A stretch of DNA of 64,000 nucleotides, taken from positions 99,073 through 163,072 of the forward strand of contig NZ_CVRM01000034.1 in NCBI RefSeq assembly GCF_001258055.1. Direction: 5' to 3'. A program made the position numbers and the translations under genes. A model generated the notes under the pieces. That model saw nothing but the letters and a program-made list of their open reading frames with translations, was not told the origin of the DNA and made no database searches. The DNA comes from Phaeobacter italicus. GTDB taxonomy: Bacteria > Pseudomonadota > Alphaproteobacteria > Rhodobacterales > Rhodobacteraceae. The stretch's first letter is position 1. Every line of letters begins with the position of its first letter. Of this stretch, positions 1 through 9,389 are shown in pieces.

Positions 1-1498
1 CCACTTTAAAGTCCATGTCGCCCAGGTGGTCTTCGTCACCAAGAATGTCGGACAGGATCGCGTAGGAACCGTCGTCTTCCAGGATCAGACCCATGGCGAC
101 ACCGGCAACAGGTGCCTTCAGCGGAACGCCTGCGTCCATCATGGACAGCGAGCCACCGCAAACCGACGCCATCGAGGAGGAGCCGTTCGATTCGGTGATC
201 TCGGACACCACGCGGATGGTGTAGGGGAAATCGGTCGGTGCGGGCAGAACAGCCTGCAGTGCACGCCATGCCAGTTTACCATGGCCGATTTCACGGCGGC
301 CGGGCGAACCAACGCGACCAACTTCACCAACCGAATAGGGAGGGAAGTTATAGTGCAGCAGGAAGTTGGATTTGAAGTTGCCGTGCAGCGCGTCGATGAA
401 CTGTTCGTCATCGCCGGTGCCAAGGGTCGTCACGGCCAGCGCCTGTGTTTCACCGCGGGTGAACAGGGCGGAACCGTGGGTACGGGGCAGCATGCCGGTT
501 TCAGAAACGATCTGGCGCACCGTGGTGGTGTCACGGCCATCAATGCGCTTACCGCCTTTGACGACGTCACCGCGCAGGATGCCGGCTTCCAGCTTCTTCA
601 TCGCGGAACCGAGGTTCGCGTCTTCCAGCTGCTCTTCGCTCAGAGCTGCCTTGATGGTTTCACGAGCAGCTGCAACAGCGGCGGTGCGCTCTTGCTTGTC
701 GGTGATCGCAAATGCTGCACGCATTTCGGTTTCACCAGCGGCTTTCACCGCTTCGTACAGCTCGGAGTAGTCCGGTGCCTGGAAATCAAAAGGCTCTTTT
801 GCGGCTTCTTCGGCCAGCGAGATGATCAGGTCGATCACCGGCTGGATCTGCTCGTGTGCAAAGTTCACCGCACCCAGCATCTCTGCTTCGGTCAGCTCGT
901 AAGCTTCCGATTCCACCATCATCACGGCGTTCTTGGTGCCGGCAACAACCAGATCCAGACGCTGTTCAGGGTTCAGACGCAGATCCTGCATGTCGTCGAC
1001 GGTCGGGTTCAGGACGTATTCGCCATCGGTGAAACCAACACGTGCGCCAGCGATCGGGCCCATGAACGGCGCGCCAGAAATGGTCAGCGCAGCGGAGGCA
1101 GCGATCATTGCAACGATGTCCGGGTCATTGACCAGGTCGTGGCTCAGCACGGTGCACATCACCAGAACTTCGTTTTTGAAGCCGGGAACGAACAGCGGGC
1201 GGATCGGACGGTCGATCAGGCGCGCGGTCAGGGTTTCTTTTTCGGTCGGGCGGGCTTCACGTTTGAAGAAGCCGCCGGGAACCTTGCCCGCAGCGTAGTA
1301 TTTCTCTTGGTAGTGCACGGTCAGCGGGAAGAAGTCCTGACCAGGCTTTTGTTCCTTGGCAAACGTCACGTTTGCCATAACCGAGGTCTCGCCCAGGGTG
1401 GCAATCACTGTGCCATCAGCCTGACGGGCGACCTTGCCGGTCTCCAGTGTGAGCGTCTCTTCGCCCCACTGCATCGATTTCTTAGTTACGTTGAACAT
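1..1498 (-). CDS. pnp: Polyribonucleotide nucleotidyltransferase (PNPase), 3' part cut by window edge
   Basis: PNPase degrades RNA 3' to 5' by phosphorolysis and can add tails; it is a trimeric cytoplasmic enzyme. Reading the minus strand from an ATG at 1498 gives about 499 residues of a family that is normally about 710, beginning [14 protein letters not shown]. The second RNase PH core shows the conserved [11 protein letters not shown] stretch and, near the window edge, the [12 protein letters not shown] and [12 protein letters not shown] motifs. The KH and S1 RNA-binding domains lie outside the window. The start follows an AGGA about 9 bases upstream. A perfect 12-bp palindrome sits in the leader. 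Normally pnp lies just downstream of rpsO; here a divergent methyltransferase gene separates them. Confidence 0.97.
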   Translation of the reverse strand, partial: MFNVTKKSMQWGEETLTLETGKVARQADGTVIATLGETSVMANVTFAKEQKPGQDFFPLTVHYQEKYYAAGKVPGGFFKREARPTEKETLTARLIDRPIRPLFVPGFKNEVLVMCTVLSHDLVNDPDIVAMIAASAALTISGAPFMGPIAGARVGFTDGEYVLNPTVDDMQDLRLNPEQRLDLVVAGTKNAVMMVESEAYELTEAEMLGAVNFAHEQIQPVIDLIISLAEEAAKEPFDFQAPDYSELYEAVKAAGETEMRAAFAITDKQERTAAVAAARETIKAALSEEQLEDANLGSAMKKLEAGILRGDVVKGGKRIDGRDTTTVRQIVSETGMLPRTHGSALFTRGETQALAVTTLGTGDDEQFIDALHGNFKSNFLLHYNFPPYSVGEVGRVGSPGRREIGHGKLAWRALQAVLPAPTDFPYTIRVVSEITESNGSSSMASVCGGSLSMMDAGVPLKAPVAGVAMGLILEDDGSYAILSDILGDEDHLGDMDFKV

Positions 1499-1514
1499 CT
1501 GTCGTATCCTAAAA

Positions 1515-1526
1515 GGGAGCGCTCCC
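1515..1526 (-). promoter_or_regulatory. Palindrome in the pnp 5' leader
   Basis: GGGAGCGCTCCC is a perfect 12-bp palindrome 16 bases before the pnp start; on the minus strand it is followed by TTTTAGGA, which supplies the likely ribosome-binding site. In other bacteria pnp mRNA is autoregulated through a leader structure. Whether this hairpin acts that way is inference. Confidence 0.35.
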
Positions 1527-1765
1527 GGCCCTCCGGGTCTCCCGTTTGCGTGGCGGCCCCATTGCCGCCGGCCCAATCTATCTTTCTTCGCGTGCCAGGG
1601 CCTCGGCACATCGTCTCAGATGGGGGGCGCATACAGGATTTTTCCACAGATTGAAAGGAAAAGCGCCGGCGCGGGTTCAGCGCGTGTGCCGTTGATGGGG
1701 CGATTTCCTGACAACTTTGTGAACTGCGAAGCCGTTAACGGGATCATCAATAAATTTAGCCAAAT

Positions 1766-1798
1766 TGCTGATCAAAAGGGCGCATGCCCTCATCAGCA
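1766..1798 (+). other. Bulged stem-loop just upstream of the methyltransferase gene
   Basis: TGCTGAT (1766-1772) pairs with ATCAGCA (1792-1798), and inside it AGGGC (1777-1781) pairs with GCCCT (1786-1790) around a four-base loop. It ends 14 bases before the start codon at 1813, so it could affect translation of that gene. Function is inference. Confidence 0.35.
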
Positions 1799-1812
1799 GC
1801 AGAAGGTGCTAA

Positions 1813-3408
1813 ATGAACGACTGGACTTCCGGCTATGTAGCCGAAATTGGCTATACCTACGATTTCTTCCATGCGATGACGCCAACCCGCATGGGGCTTG
1901 CGGCCCTGTCAAAGGGGGTCCAGCATCCGTTTGGTCGCGAAACATTCAGCTATTGCGAGCTGGGCTGTGGTCAGGGGTTCACGGCCAATGTGATTGCAGC
2001 AGCAAATCCGCACATTGACGTACATGCGATGGACTTCAATCCAGCACATATTGCGGAGGCGCGGGCGCTGGCCGAACAGGGCGGCGTTCAAAATGTCCAC
2101 TTCTATGAGCGCTCGTTTGCGGATTTTGCAGGCTCTCCCGGTCTGCCGAGCGAGTTTGACGTGATCGCGCTGCATGGTATCTTGAGCTGGGTCTCACGGG
2201 ACAATCAAAAGTTGGTCTATGATTTCATCGCCAAACATCTGAAACCGGGCGGTGTGGTCTACGCGAGTTTCAATACTCAACCAGGGTGGGCGGCGGCGAT
2301 GCCAATCCGTCGGATCCTCACCGACCATGCCGAGCGCGGGACCGGCCCGCTTGAAAAACGGATTGATGATGCCATTGCCTTTGCCGAAACCCTACGCAAA
2401 TCCGGCGCTGATTTTTTCGCTTATAACCCAGATCAGGTAACCCGATTGACCAAGATGCGGGCAATGCCTCGCAACTACCTTGCACATGAGTTCTTCAACA
2501 AAGACTGGACGCCGTTTCATTTCGCCGATGTCGCAGCAGACATGGGACAGGCCAAGCTTGACTACTTGGGTGCGGCCAACCTGCTTGATCAGATGGATGA
2601 GCTGTGCATGAGCAAGGCGCAACTTGAGATCCTTGATAACGAATGTGATCAGGTCCGACGTGAATCCCTGCGTGATGTCATGCTCAACGAACAATTTCGG
2701 GCAGATTTGTTTGTGAAAGGCGGGGTTCCGTTTACCGAACGGGGGGCTGTTGGTGCGTGGTTTGCTACGCCATTTGCGCTGGCGCGTCGCTATTCTACGG
2801 GCCCGGTCAAGATGTCTTGGCGCGGGCTGGAGGTCGACATGGCAGGGCTCGACTATGATCCGGTCCTGCAGAAACTCTCTGAGGGTCCGGCGACCGTACG
2901 CGATTTGCTGGCGCAAGGGCTCTTTGGCGCGATGCAGTGGGCTGATATCACCCGGATGATGAAATATCTTGTCGGGGCGGGCTTTATCGTTCCTTGCCTG
3001 CCGTTGGATGGCATTGCAGAGCGGTCTGAAGGGTGCCGTCAGTTCAATCTGGCGGTTTGCAAACAGTCCGAGGAAACCCAGAAGCTGTCGTTCCTTGCAT
3101 CACCGGTCACCGGTGGCGGCGTGGCGGTTGACCGGATGGAGCAGCTGTTCCTCCTTGCGCGCAGTGAGGGGCATGAGACCCCGGAAAGCTGGGCGCTGTT
3201 TGCCTGGCAGATCCTTGCACCCCAAGGGCAGCGGTTGGAACAGGACGGAAAAGTTCTTGAAACGGCGGAGGAGAACATCGCCGTCTTGCAGGTCCGGGCA
3301 CAATCATTTGCAGCCCGCCGGGTGCGTATTCTGGAGCAATTGGGGATTTCGCTGCTTCCGATCGCGACGGCGCAGGAGGCCTCTGTTGCATCGAGTGCAG
3401 CAGCCTAG
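1813..3408 (+). CDS. Class I SAM-dependent methyltransferase with methyltransferase-regulatory domain
   Basis: A 531-residue protein. The N-terminal third is a Rossmann-type methyltransferase: the SAM loop ELGCGQG is at residues 49-55, followed by the acidic VHAMDFNP strand and an LHGILSW motif. The middle and C-terminal parts resemble the methyltransferase-regulatory-domain family (PF10119 type), which also occurs in rickettsial protein-lysine methyltransferases. The substrate cannot be read from the sequence. A GAAGG ribosome-binding site precedes the ATG. The gene runs opposite to rpsO and pnp and separates them, suggesting it was inserted into that locus; a strong shared terminator follows it. 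Confidence 0.85.
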   Translation: MNDWTSGYVAEIGYTYDFFHAMTPTRMGLAALSKGVQHPFGRETFSYCELGCGQGFTANVIAAANPHIDVHAMDFNPAHIAEARALAEQGGVQNVHFYERSFADFAGSPGLPSEFDVIALHGILSWVSRDNQKLVYDFIAKHLKPGGVVYASFNTQPGWAAAMPIRRILTDHAERGTGPLEKRIDDAIAFAETLRKSGADFFAYNPDQVTRLTKMRAMPRNYLAHEFFNKDWTPFHFADVAADMGQAKLDYLGAANLLDQMDELCMSKAQLEILDNECDQVRRESLRDVMLNEQFRADLFVKGGVPFTERGAVGAWFATPFALARRYSTGPVKMSWRGLEVDMAGLDYDPVLQKLSEGPATVRDLLAQGLFGAMQWADITRMMKYLVGAGFIVPCLPLDGIAERSEGCRQFNLAVCKQSEETQKLSFLASPVTGGGVAVDRMEQLFLLARSEGHETPESWALFAWQILAPQGQRLEQDGKVLETAEENIAVLQVRAQSFAARRVRILEQLGISLLPIATAQEASVASSAAA

Positions 3409-3436
3409 GCAGGGCAACCAGACCCCCAAAAAAGAA

Positions 3437-3462
3437 ACGCCCGCTTCCATGGAAGCGGGCGT
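3437..3462. terminator. Bidirectional terminator, methyltransferase / rpsO
   Basis: A perfect 26-bp palindrome (arms ACGCCCGCTTCCA) between two convergent genes, with an A-run on the left and a T-rich stretch on the right. It can end transcription from either side. Confidence 0.85.
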
Positions 3463-3488
3463 TGTCTTTGACCGGTAAACCGACGCGA

Positions 3489-3758
3489 TTAGCGGCGGAT
3501 ACCCAGGCGCTTGATCAGGTCCTGGTAGCGGGCCACGTCTTTGGCTTTGGTGTAGTCCAGCAGCTTACGACGCTGAGCAACCATCTTCAGCAGACCGCGA
3601 CGACCGTGGTTGTCTTTTTTGTGGGTCTTGAAGTGCTCGGTCAGGGTGTTGATGCGCGAGGTCAGGATTGCAACCTGGACTTCCGGGGAACCGGTGTCGC
3701 CTTCTTTGGTTGCGAATTCTTTCATCAGGCGTGCTTTTTCTTCAGCAGTGATCGACAT
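3489..3758 (-). CDS. rpsO: 30S ribosomal protein S15
   Basis: An 89-residue protein, the standard S15 length. It binds the central domain of 16S rRNA early in 30S assembly. The sequence shows the family signature [15 protein letters not shown], then [20 protein letters not shown] and the C-terminal [13 protein letters not shown]. The longer upstream reading frame is not used: the ATG at 3758 is preceded by AAAGGAGA at ideal spacing. A candidate promoter lies about 130 bases upstream. Confidence 0.98.
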   Translation of the reverse strand: MSITAEEKARLMKEFATKEGDTGSPEVQVAILTSRINTLTEHFKTHKKDNHGRRGLLKMVAQRRKLLDYTKAKDVARYQDLIKRLGIRR

Positions 3759-3885
3759 CGGGGTCTCCTTTAAAGGTTTGTGTGAATGGCACAGGCCGGG
3801 ATGTCGTCCAGCACAGGCCCATGGAGGTGTCCTCAGCTGCGCCGCGCTTGTATGAAAGGGCGGACCAGCTTTGGAACAAGACGCG

Positions 3886-3914
3886 CATATATGCAGATTC
3901 TGAAAGAAACGCAA
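3886..3914 (-). promoter_or_regulatory. Candidate sigma-70-type promoter for rpsO
   Basis: Read on the minus strand, TTGCGT (3914-3909) and TATATG (3891-3886) are separated by exactly 17 bases and point into rpsO. The hexamers are imperfect, so this is a plausible rather than certain promoter. Confidence 0.4.
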
Positions 3915-3923
3915 AGAGAATCG

Positions 3924-3956
3924 CGTAGGCGATCCGTGCCGCAGGTGCCGCCTACG
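3924..3956 (-). terminator. Likely terminator of the RTX gene
   Basis: CGTAGGCG (3924-3931) pairs perfectly with CGCCTACG (3949-3956), 14 bases past the RTX stop codon, and is followed on the minus strand by a T-rich stretch. It separates the RTX gene from the rpsO promoter. Confidence 0.55.
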
Positions 3957-3969
3957 TCTGGCTGCGGTT

Positions 3970-5007
3970 TCAGCTGGGGTTTGCAGGCGCATCCCCAGCC
4001 AGGCCCAGGTTTGCCGCCTGATCCTGATCCAGAAGGATTATGTCAGATGCCTGGAGGGTGTCGGGGCCGATAACAACCACCGCTTCCTGCCCATCAATCG
4101 AGATGACGTGGCTGTTTGTGCTGCCCTCTTGCAGCTTCACTTCCACCCTTGGTGTTGTGTTGCCGTCATGATCCCAATGGAGAGCCAGTTGGTCCTCGCC
4201 GGGTTCAAAATCAACCAGCTCCAGCTGAGTGGTGGTCTCATCAGGGTGATCCGGATCCGTCACCTGCGGTTCGATGGTTGTTTGGGCAAATACGATATGA
4301 TCGGCGCCTTGGCCTCCTGTGACCACATCGTTTGCTCCAGCGATGATCGTGTCATTGCCCTCGCCGCCGTTTAGATAGTCCTTTTGGGCACGGTCGTCGC
4401 TGCCGTTCAGTAGATCGTCGCCGCCTCCACCAAACAGGCTATCCTGATCGGCGCCCCCACTGATATTGTCGCCCCCGTCATTGCCGTGTAGCGCATCTGC
4501 ACCGCTGCCACCTGTCAACGTGTCCTGCCCAACACCACCGTGGGCCACGTCGTCGCCTTCGCCACCTGAAAGGTGGTCATTGCCGAAATGGCCGTAAAGC
4601 GTGTCAACGCCATTGCCCCCATTGATCAGGTCATTGCCATCCCCACCGTGCAGCAGGTCGGAATTGTTGCCCCCGGAAAGGGTGTCATCCCCTGTGCCGC
4701 CAAACAGTCTGTCATCGCCGTCGTCGCCCGCCAGATCATCATTGCCGCCATATCCGTTTAGCTGGTCGTTGCCTCCTAGGCCCAGTAGGCGGTCGGGCAG
4801 TTCTGTTCCGGATAGGTGATCGCTACCGTCGCCTCCAGTGATCAGGAATTCTTCCATCGGAATGGTTGGCTGCCCGGCTGGGGAATTGTCTGGCACGTCG
4901 CGGTCCTGGGTATCGTCATCAGTGTCGGACGGGGTTGCGTCCGCCTCTTCAAACAGGAGAAAGCCCCCAATGGCTGCCATTCCCAGCAGTGCGGCCAGCA
5001 TCAACAT
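3970..5007 (-). CDS. RTX-type calcium-binding repeat protein with N-terminal membrane anchor
   Basis: A 345-residue protein. Residues 1-20 form a hydrophobic segment (signal anchor), followed by an acidic Asp-rich linker (about 24-50). Residues 58-240 are consecutive RTX nonapeptides of the form GGxGxDxLx (for example [18 protein letters not shown]), which fold into a calcium-filled parallel beta roll. The C-terminal 100 residues ([10 protein letters not shown] and following) resemble the trailing domain of hemolysin-type proteins. No protease, lipase or other enzyme domain is visible, so the role is probably surface-associated calcium binding or adhesion; this is inference. It lies between rpsO and a MITE-like element, inside an otherwise conserved ribosomal cluster. 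Confidence 0.88.
   Translation of the reverse strand: MLMLAALLGMAAIGGFLLFEEADATPSDTDDDTQDRDVPDNSPAGQPTIPMEEFLITGGDGSDHLSGTELPDRLLGLGGNDQLNGYGGNDDLAGDDGDDRLFGGTGDDTLSGGNNSDLLHGGDGNDLINGGNGVDTLYGHFGNDHLSGGEGDDVAHGGVGQDTLTGGSGADALHGNDGGDNISGGADQDSLFGGGGDDLLNGSDDRAQKDYLNGGEGNDTIIAGANDVVTGGQGADHIVFAQTTIEPQVTDPDHPDETTTQLELVDFEPGEDQLALHWDHDGNTTPRVEVKLQEGSTNSHVISIDGQEAVVVIGPDTLQASDIILLDQDQAANLGLAGDAPANPS
4288..4836 (-). repeat. Degenerate 27-bp coding repeats for RTX nonapeptides
   Basis: The DNA for residues 58-240 of the RTX protein is a run of imperfect 27-base units encoding Gly-Gly-x-Gly-x-Asp-x-Leu-x. The units have diverged at the DNA level, so this is an old repeat array rather than recent duplication. 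Confidence 0.8.
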
Positions 5008-5121
5008 CAGACGCCCCTTTGAGCAGATGGATCACAGGCTGTCAGCCTTGCACACGTCTGGGTTGCAATCAAAACAAACAGAGAACATTGGTTAGCAGAG
5101 CGTTGCGACGTTGTGCTTTGC

Positions 5122-5390
5122 CTAGGGTCAGGATGCATTGATTTGGCATCACTGGCGCAGGAAGGGCAATTTAGCAGGGGTTTTGAGCGCGCAGGAACTG
5201 GCGGGGTCAATTTCAAGCGGTCAAAGCCGCTGCTTTGCAGCGCTCCCTGCGTCTGTAAGATTTACCTGATCTTGCTCATGAGCTGCGTTACATCACCTTG
5301 AAATACAACCAGTATTTCTGCGTCGATGTGCCTTGTCAGGAACAAGATCAGGTAAACCAGTGGTGCCAAATCAATGCATCCTGACCCTAG
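5122..5390. mobile_element. MITE-like non-autonomous element with 34-bp terminal inverted repeats
   Basis: Bases 5122-5155 and 5357-5390 are inverted copies matching at 33 of 34 positions. The outermost four bases on both sides are CTAG, which fits the YTAR target duplication of IS5-group elements, although CTAG is self-complementary and could also belong to the repeat. A second inverted pair, 14 of 14 (5261-5274 with 5343-5356), abuts the right end. The 269-bp interior encodes no transposase. The right end touches the DUF1643 stop codon. IS5 affiliation is inference. Confidence 0.75.
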
Positions 5391-5905
5391 CTGTGTGGAT
5401 GATCCCAAAGCTCAGGCTGCTGCGCATAGCGGATGTAGAGCGGATGTTTGGGATGACCTGCCTTGCTCAGCCCCAGATGAAACAGGGGCTTTCCCACCCC
5501 CGCGAGGCGATTGGCGACCGCAGCGCCCTGATCGCGAAAGGCGCCGTGGGTCCCCCAAGCACAGATAACCTGATCTGCCCAAGCCGCACCATTGAGGATC
5601 GCATCGAGATTATCGGGTCCGATAGGATCATCAGCTTGTTTCATGTCGCGGGGATCCGTCGCGCGAAAGGCAAAGATATTGGTGGCGCAGAACCCGCCAA
5701 ACCCAAGCGCCCGAGCGCGCCGTTCACAGCGCTCGATCGTCGGGTCGTTCTGCACTTCGGTTGCGGTGGAGGGATTGAGCATCACAAACATCACCCAATC
5801 GCCCGCAGCATCCCAGATGCGGGTCAGGCTGTATCTGTAACGCTCACAGTCCGAATAGACTGCGGTCGATGGGGCATCGCCCTTGGTGTGGGTGCGTGTG
5901 ATCAT
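5387..5905 (-). CDS. DUF1643 family protein
   Basis: A 172-residue protein of the DUF1643 family; function unknown. Family features visible are FVMLNPSTATEVQNDPTIERC, an ATNIFAFRATDP segment, a WADQVICAWGTHG motif and the C-terminal PLFHLGLSKAGHPKHPLYI. I chose the ATG at 5905 over an upstream TTG at 5941 because family members begin at this MITRTHTKGDAPST point. It is 63 bases downstream of truB in the same direction, so probably co-transcribed. The TAG stop codon is formed by the terminal CTAG of the adjoining MITE-like element, so insertion may have reset the last codons; the length still looks normal. Confidence 0.85.
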   Translation of the reverse strand: MITRTHTKGDAPSTAVYSDCERYRYSLTRIWDAAGDWVMFVMLNPSTATEVQNDPTIERCERRARALGFGGFCATNIFAFRATDPRDMKQADDPIGPDNLDAILNGAAWADQVICAWGTHGAFRDQGAAVANRLAGVGKPLFHLGLSKAGHPKHPLYIRYAQQPELWDHPHS

Positions 5906-5968
5906 GGCATCCGTGGTGCCGGTCTGGTACCCGGCTGTCAACTCGGGGCCGGGCCAAACACGGGCATG

Positions 5969-6874
5969 TCAGCCGACAAATACCCGACTTGGGCGCAGTT
6001 GACCGGATTTGTACTGACCCACAGCGACTGCTTTCCCCTCGTAAGAGGCCCAAGCCTCTTCGCCGTATTCCACATCCGAAGCCAATACCATGCCGGGGTT
6101 GCCGTTGCGCAGTTTGCTGGCCCCTTCCGGGGTACAGGTCAGTTCCGGCAGGTCGGCTAGCCCCTCTTCGAGCGGGCGCAGATAGGTGTCGAGCTCGGGG
6201 GATTTCGCAAGGTCGTCCAGCGTTTCAAGGCTGATCCCATCCTCCGCATCAAATGGACCAGACCAGATGCGGCGCAGGCATTTCACGTGAGCGTGGCACC
6301 CCAGCGCCTCGCCCAGATCGCGCGCGATAGAGCGGACATAACCACCCTTGCCGCATGTCATTTCCAGCACGACGTGATCGGGGTCGGGGCGATCGACCAG
6401 AATCAGCTCTTCGACCCACAAGGGGCGTGCAGCGAGTTCGATCTCTTCCCCGTCGCGTGCAAGCTTGTAGGCGCGCTGGCCATCAACCTTGACCGCCGAA
6501 AATTTCGGTGGGACTTGCTGGATCTCTCCCAGAAACGGCAAAAGCGCGTCCTTGATGGCTTCATCACTGGGCCGGTCACTGCTTTCGGCGATGACTTCGC
6601 CTTCGGCGTCGTCGGTATTGGTCGCCTGACCAAGGCGCACGGTAAAGGTATAGGCCTTTAGGGCGTCAGTGATGTAGGGCACGGTTTTTGTCGCCTCTCC
6701 AAGGGCAACAGCCAATACGCCAGTTGCCTCGGGATCAAGTGTGCCCGCATGGCCTGCTTTCTTAGCGTCAAAGGCCCAGCGTACCTTGTTTACGACAGCT
6801 GTGGACGTCAGCCCCGCAGGTTTGTCGACTACCAGCCAGCCGGAAATATCGCGCCCTTTGCGTTTGCGTCCCAT
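5969..6874 (-). CDS. truB: tRNA pseudouridine(55) synthase
   Basis: TruB converts U55 of the T-loop of elongator tRNAs to pseudouridine. The 301-residue length is normal. The family motif [14 protein letters not shown] is at residues 41-54 with the catalytic Asp at 47; the opening [14 protein letters not shown] and the [14 protein letters not shown] motif are also present. It lies downstream of rbfA and the DUF2233 gene, as in the usual rbfA-truB-rpsO-pnp order. Confidence 0.97.
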   Translation of the reverse strand: MGRKRKGRDISGWLVVDKPAGLTSTAVVNKVRWAFDAKKAGHAGTLDPEATGVLAVALGEATKTVPYITDALKAYTFTVRLGQATNTDDAEGEVIAESSDRPSDEAIKDALLPFLGEIQQVPPKFSAVKVDGQRAYKLARDGEEIELAARPLWVEELILVDRPDPDHVVLEMTCGKGGYVRSIARDLGEALGCHAHVKCLRRIWSGPFDAEDGISLETLDDLAKSPELDTYLRPLEEGLADLPELTCTPEGASKLRNGNPGMVLASDVEYGEEAWASYEGKAVAVGQYKSGQLRPSRVFVG

Positions 6875-6955
6875 GTCGTACCCCGATCGTGCGTCTATGA
6901 GTGAGAGGCGGGCGAGTTAGCCCAGCCTCGCTGGCCTGTCAATCAGCCAGCTACA

Positions 6956-7723
6956 TCAGTTGGTCGCGTCGTCGGCATCCGGGTTGTCCGTTGCAGGCTC
7001 CACTACTCCCACAATTGGCCCCATCATGAAGCCGGCATCGCTTCGGTTGATCTGGGGCGCGTGCAGACGTGAGATGTTGCCGTCAAAATAGAGCGCATTG
7101 GGCAGGTTCAGTTCATCCCGGAACAGACGCCCGAATTGATGAAAGGTCACGGCATTGCGCGAAATGGCAAAAACCACCCGCTGGCCATCGGCGCTGGTGC
7201 CGACACCATTGCGAATGAAATACGACGTCGAATCGGGCAAGAACCGGGGATGCAGTTCCCCATCAATGACCAGCATCGGGCCCGATTGCGTTGCATAACG
7301 GCAATCAGGCTGTGTGGCCTCGAATGTCAGGGTTTCAATCACATCGGTCCGGGTGTCGCCGATGCAAAACACTCCGTTAGGCAGTAGGCCGAAATTTCCA
7401 GGACCTGGGTTTGTGACCAGCCGCATCTCTTCTGTGTCACCATCACGGTAAAGCCCAACCGGTGAGCGGTCGCGGTGATACATGCCCGCGTTGGTCGCAA
7501 AGCTCAGCACTTTGCCCCGGTTGTTGAGATCGTCTTCGAGGGTAGAGAAATGCCCGTAGATCTGGCCATCCCCGTCTCGCAGAAACAGCTGCAGCTTGTC
7601 CTGGGCAGCGTCGACTTCGCAGATTGTGTAGCGGTTTCCGTCATAGGCGATGTCGCGGCAATCCACCGCTGCCACTGGTGCGGCCCATAGGGCCAGCACC
7701 ACGGCCACCGCCCGTGCGATCAC
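6956..7723 (-). CDS. Exported phosphodiester-glycosidase-like (DUF2233/NAGPA-type) protein
   Basis: A 255-residue protein with a signal peptide (residues 1-19, cut after AAPVAA), so probably periplasmic. It contains the DUF2233 domain: [15 protein letters not shown], the [11 protein letters not shown] segment, NGVGTSADG and a C-terminal [11 protein letters not shown]. Family members are related to the human uncovering enzyme NAGPA, but the bacterial substrate is unknown. The start is GTG at 7723, overlapping the rbfA stop by 4 bp (GTGA), which points to translational coupling with rbfA. Confidence 0.85.
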   Translation of the reverse strand: MIARAVAVVLALWAAPVAAVDCRDIAYDGNRYTICEVDAAQDKLQLFLRDGDGQIYGHFSTLEDDLNNRGKVLSFATNAGMYHRDRSPVGLYRDGDTEEMRLVTNPGPGNFGLLPNGVFCIGDTRTDVIETLTFEATQPDCRYATQSGPMLVIDGELHPRFLPDSTSYFIRNGVGTSADGQRVVFAISRNAVTFHQFGRLFRDELNLPNALYFDGNISRLHAPQINRSDAGFMMGPIVGVVEPATDNPDADDATN

Positions 7724-8115
7724 TGACCGGTGTCGCGGCGCACCGCGTCCTGGGACAGGATGCGGCGGGTGTCATCCATCCGGTCAAAGGTCTCGTCCAA
7801 CTGGAAGCGCAGTTCGGGCGTGAACTTCAGCCCCAGCTTTTTTCCGATCATCCGGCGCAGCTCGCCCTTGTTGCGGGCCATCAGCTTCAGGATCTCGTCC
7901 TGTCCCTTGCCGCCAAGCGGCAGCACGTAGGCAGTCGCGATGCGCAGGTCAGAGGTCACGCGCACCTCGCCGACGGTGATCGACATGCGGTTCAGATCCG
8001 GGTCATGAATGTCGCCGCGGGTGAAAATCTCTGACAGCGCACGACGAATCAATTCGCCGACGCGAAGCTGCCGTTGGGAGGGGCCTGCGCCCTCATTGAG
8101 TTTGTTCTTAGCCAT
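7720..8115 (-). CDS. rbfA: 30S ribosome-binding factor A
   Basis: RbfA binds the free 30S subunit for late 16S maturation. From the ATG at 8115 the protein is 131 residues, normal for the family; the longer upstream frame lacks similarity. The features are [33 protein letters not shown] and [21 protein letters not shown]. It is the first gene of the minus-strand cluster running to truB, and is divergent from dapB with a 126-bp gap holding both promoters. Confidence 0.95.
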   Translation of the reverse strand: MAKNKLNEGAGPSQRQLRVGELIRRALSEIFTRGDIHDPDLNRMSITVGEVRVTSDLRIATAYVLPLGGKGQDEILKLMARNKGELRRMIGKKLGLKFTPELRFQLDETFDRMDDTRRILSQDAVRRDTGQ

Positions 8116-8241
8116 ACCTTCGATGTATGCCGAAAGCGGGGCTTTGCCAAGCGCAGCGCAAGCGGGTAGGAGAAATCCAGCACAGAGATCCGGGCAATGG
8201 TCCGGCAGAACCAAGCGCAGAACCAAGCAAGGAGCGATCCG

Positions 8242-9063
8242 ATGGCAGAGACCAGCACCGACATTCCCGGCATCGTGGTGACAGGGGCCTCCGGGCGTAT
8301 GGGCCAGATGTTGATCCGCACAATCCTCGATAACCTGTCTGCCCGGCTGGTAGGTGCGGTCGAACGCAGCGGTCATCAGTGGGTTGGACAGGACATCGGA
8401 GCCGCCATGGGCGGGGCCGAGGTCGGCGTCACCGTCACAGATGATGCGCTAGAGGCATTCTCCAAGGCTCAGGCTGTGATCGATTTCACCGGCCCGGAAG
8501 CTACGCTTGCCTTTGCCGACCTTGCTGCGCAGGCCCGTGCCGTGCATGTGATCGGAACCACCGGCATGAGCGACGAACAGATCGCAAAATTGGAACCGGC
8601 ATCGCGTCACTGCGCACAGGTGCGTGCCGGCAACATGAGCCTTGGTGTGAACCTCCTCGTGCAGCTGACCAAGAAAGTTGCCGCTGCACTGGATGAGGAT
8701 TTCGATATCGAGGTCATCGAAGCGCATCATCACCACAAGGTTGATGCCCCGTCTGGTACCGCTCTTATGTTGGGTGAAGCTGCGGCCGAAGGGCGCGGTG
8801 TCAGCCTGTCAGAGGTCAGTGACAGCGGGCGCGACGGTATCACTGGCGCGCGCAAGCGTGGCGATATCGGCTTTAGCGCAATCCGCGGTGGTGACATCGT
8901 GGGAGAGCACGACGTGCTGTTTGCTGGTCAAGGTGAACGGATCGTTTTGCGCCACCTCGCCACTGATCGCGCGATTTTTGCGCGTGGCGCGGTCAAGGCC
9001 GCGCTGTGGGGCCTGGGCAAGGAGCCCGGTCAATACGACATGGTTGATGTGCTGGGGCTCTGA
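8242..9063 (+). CDS. dapB: 4-hydroxy-tetrahydrodipicolinate reductase
   Basis: DapB reduces 4-hydroxy-tetrahydrodipicolinate with NAD(P)H in the diaminopimelate/lysine pathway. The 273-residue protein has the nucleotide-binding GASGRMGQ near its N terminus, the VIGTTGM loop, the catalytic [15 protein letters not shown] signature and a [12 protein letters not shown] segment. An in-frame start at 8197 exists, but the ATG at 8242 has AAGGAG 7 bases upstream and matches the family start. Confidence 0.97.
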   Translation: MAETSTDIPGIVVTGASGRMGQMLIRTILDNLSARLVGAVERSGHQWVGQDIGAAMGGAEVGVTVTDDALEAFSKAQAVIDFTGPEATLAFADLAAQARAVHVIGTTGMSDEQIAKLEPASRHCAQVRAGNMSLGVNLLVQLTKKVAAALDEDFDIEVIEAHHHHKVDAPSGTALMLGEAAAEGRGVSLSEVSDSGRDGITGARKRGDIGFSAIRGGDIVGEHDVLFAGQGERIVLRHLATDRAIFARGAVKAALWGLGKEPGQYDMVDVLGL

Positions 9064-9106
9064 TCAAGTCCCGCAATACAGGTTGGGCGGCCCCTGCTGA
9101 GGCCGT

Positions 9107-9301
9107 TCAGAAATCGATGGCGATGCCTTTTTTCTCCCAATCGCCATAGCGCGCGGGGTCCGGGCCGTCTCGCCCACCCAGTTCCTTTGGTTGGGACTGT
9201 CGCTCGGCTTCTGCGGCTTTGCGTCGTTCTGCAGCCTCTGCCAGGGCGCGCTGGGCGGCGGGAGGCAGGTTTTCGATGTTGGATGTATCAGCGTCGCTCA
9301 T
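9107..9301 (-). CDS. DUF1674 protein, SDHAF4-like succinate dehydrogenase assembly factor
   Basis: A 64-residue protein. The C-terminal half is the DUF1674 signature KELGGRDGPDPARYGDWEKK, ending GIAIDF, homologous to mitochondrial SDHAF4, which binds the flavinated SDH subunit during complex II assembly. The N-terminal half is a charged Ala/Glu/Arg helix. It is convergent with dapB and divergent from rsmB. The function is assigned by homology only. Confidence 0.85.
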   Translation of the reverse strand: MSDADTSNIENLPPAAQRALAEAAERRKAAEAERQSQPKELGGRDGPDPARYGDWEKKGIAIDF

Positions 9302-9389
9302 GCCGGGTTCCTTTGTTCACGTTCTATGATATACGCCCGCGTCCGCTGGCGACAACCCATGCCGCCGCTGCCCGCATCAGGAGACGCCA

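Larger units (their letters stand above)
1499..1812. other. 314-bp divergent intergenic region, pnp / methyltransferase
   Basis: No supportable gene. It holds the pnp leader palindrome (1515-1526) and, close to the methyltransferase start, a bulged stem-loop (1766-1798). The middle is G+C-rich and the methyltransferase-proximal 80 bases are clearly more A+T-rich, as expected for a promoter, but I see no confident -35/-10 pair. Confidence 0.5.

Noticed and set aside
26..1654. 542-residue open frame on the plus strand
   Set aside because: It is the shadow of pnp, whose minus-strand frame is recognisable along the whole length; its own product has no family features and abnormal composition.
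4288..4836. Regular short repeats considered as a CRISPR or satellite array
   Set aside because: The units are 27 bases, in frame, without spacers, and encode RTX nonapeptides.
5333..6160. 275-residue plus-strand frame
   Set aside because: Antisense to the DUF1643 gene and the end of truB, both with clear family motifs; it also starts inside the MITE-like end.
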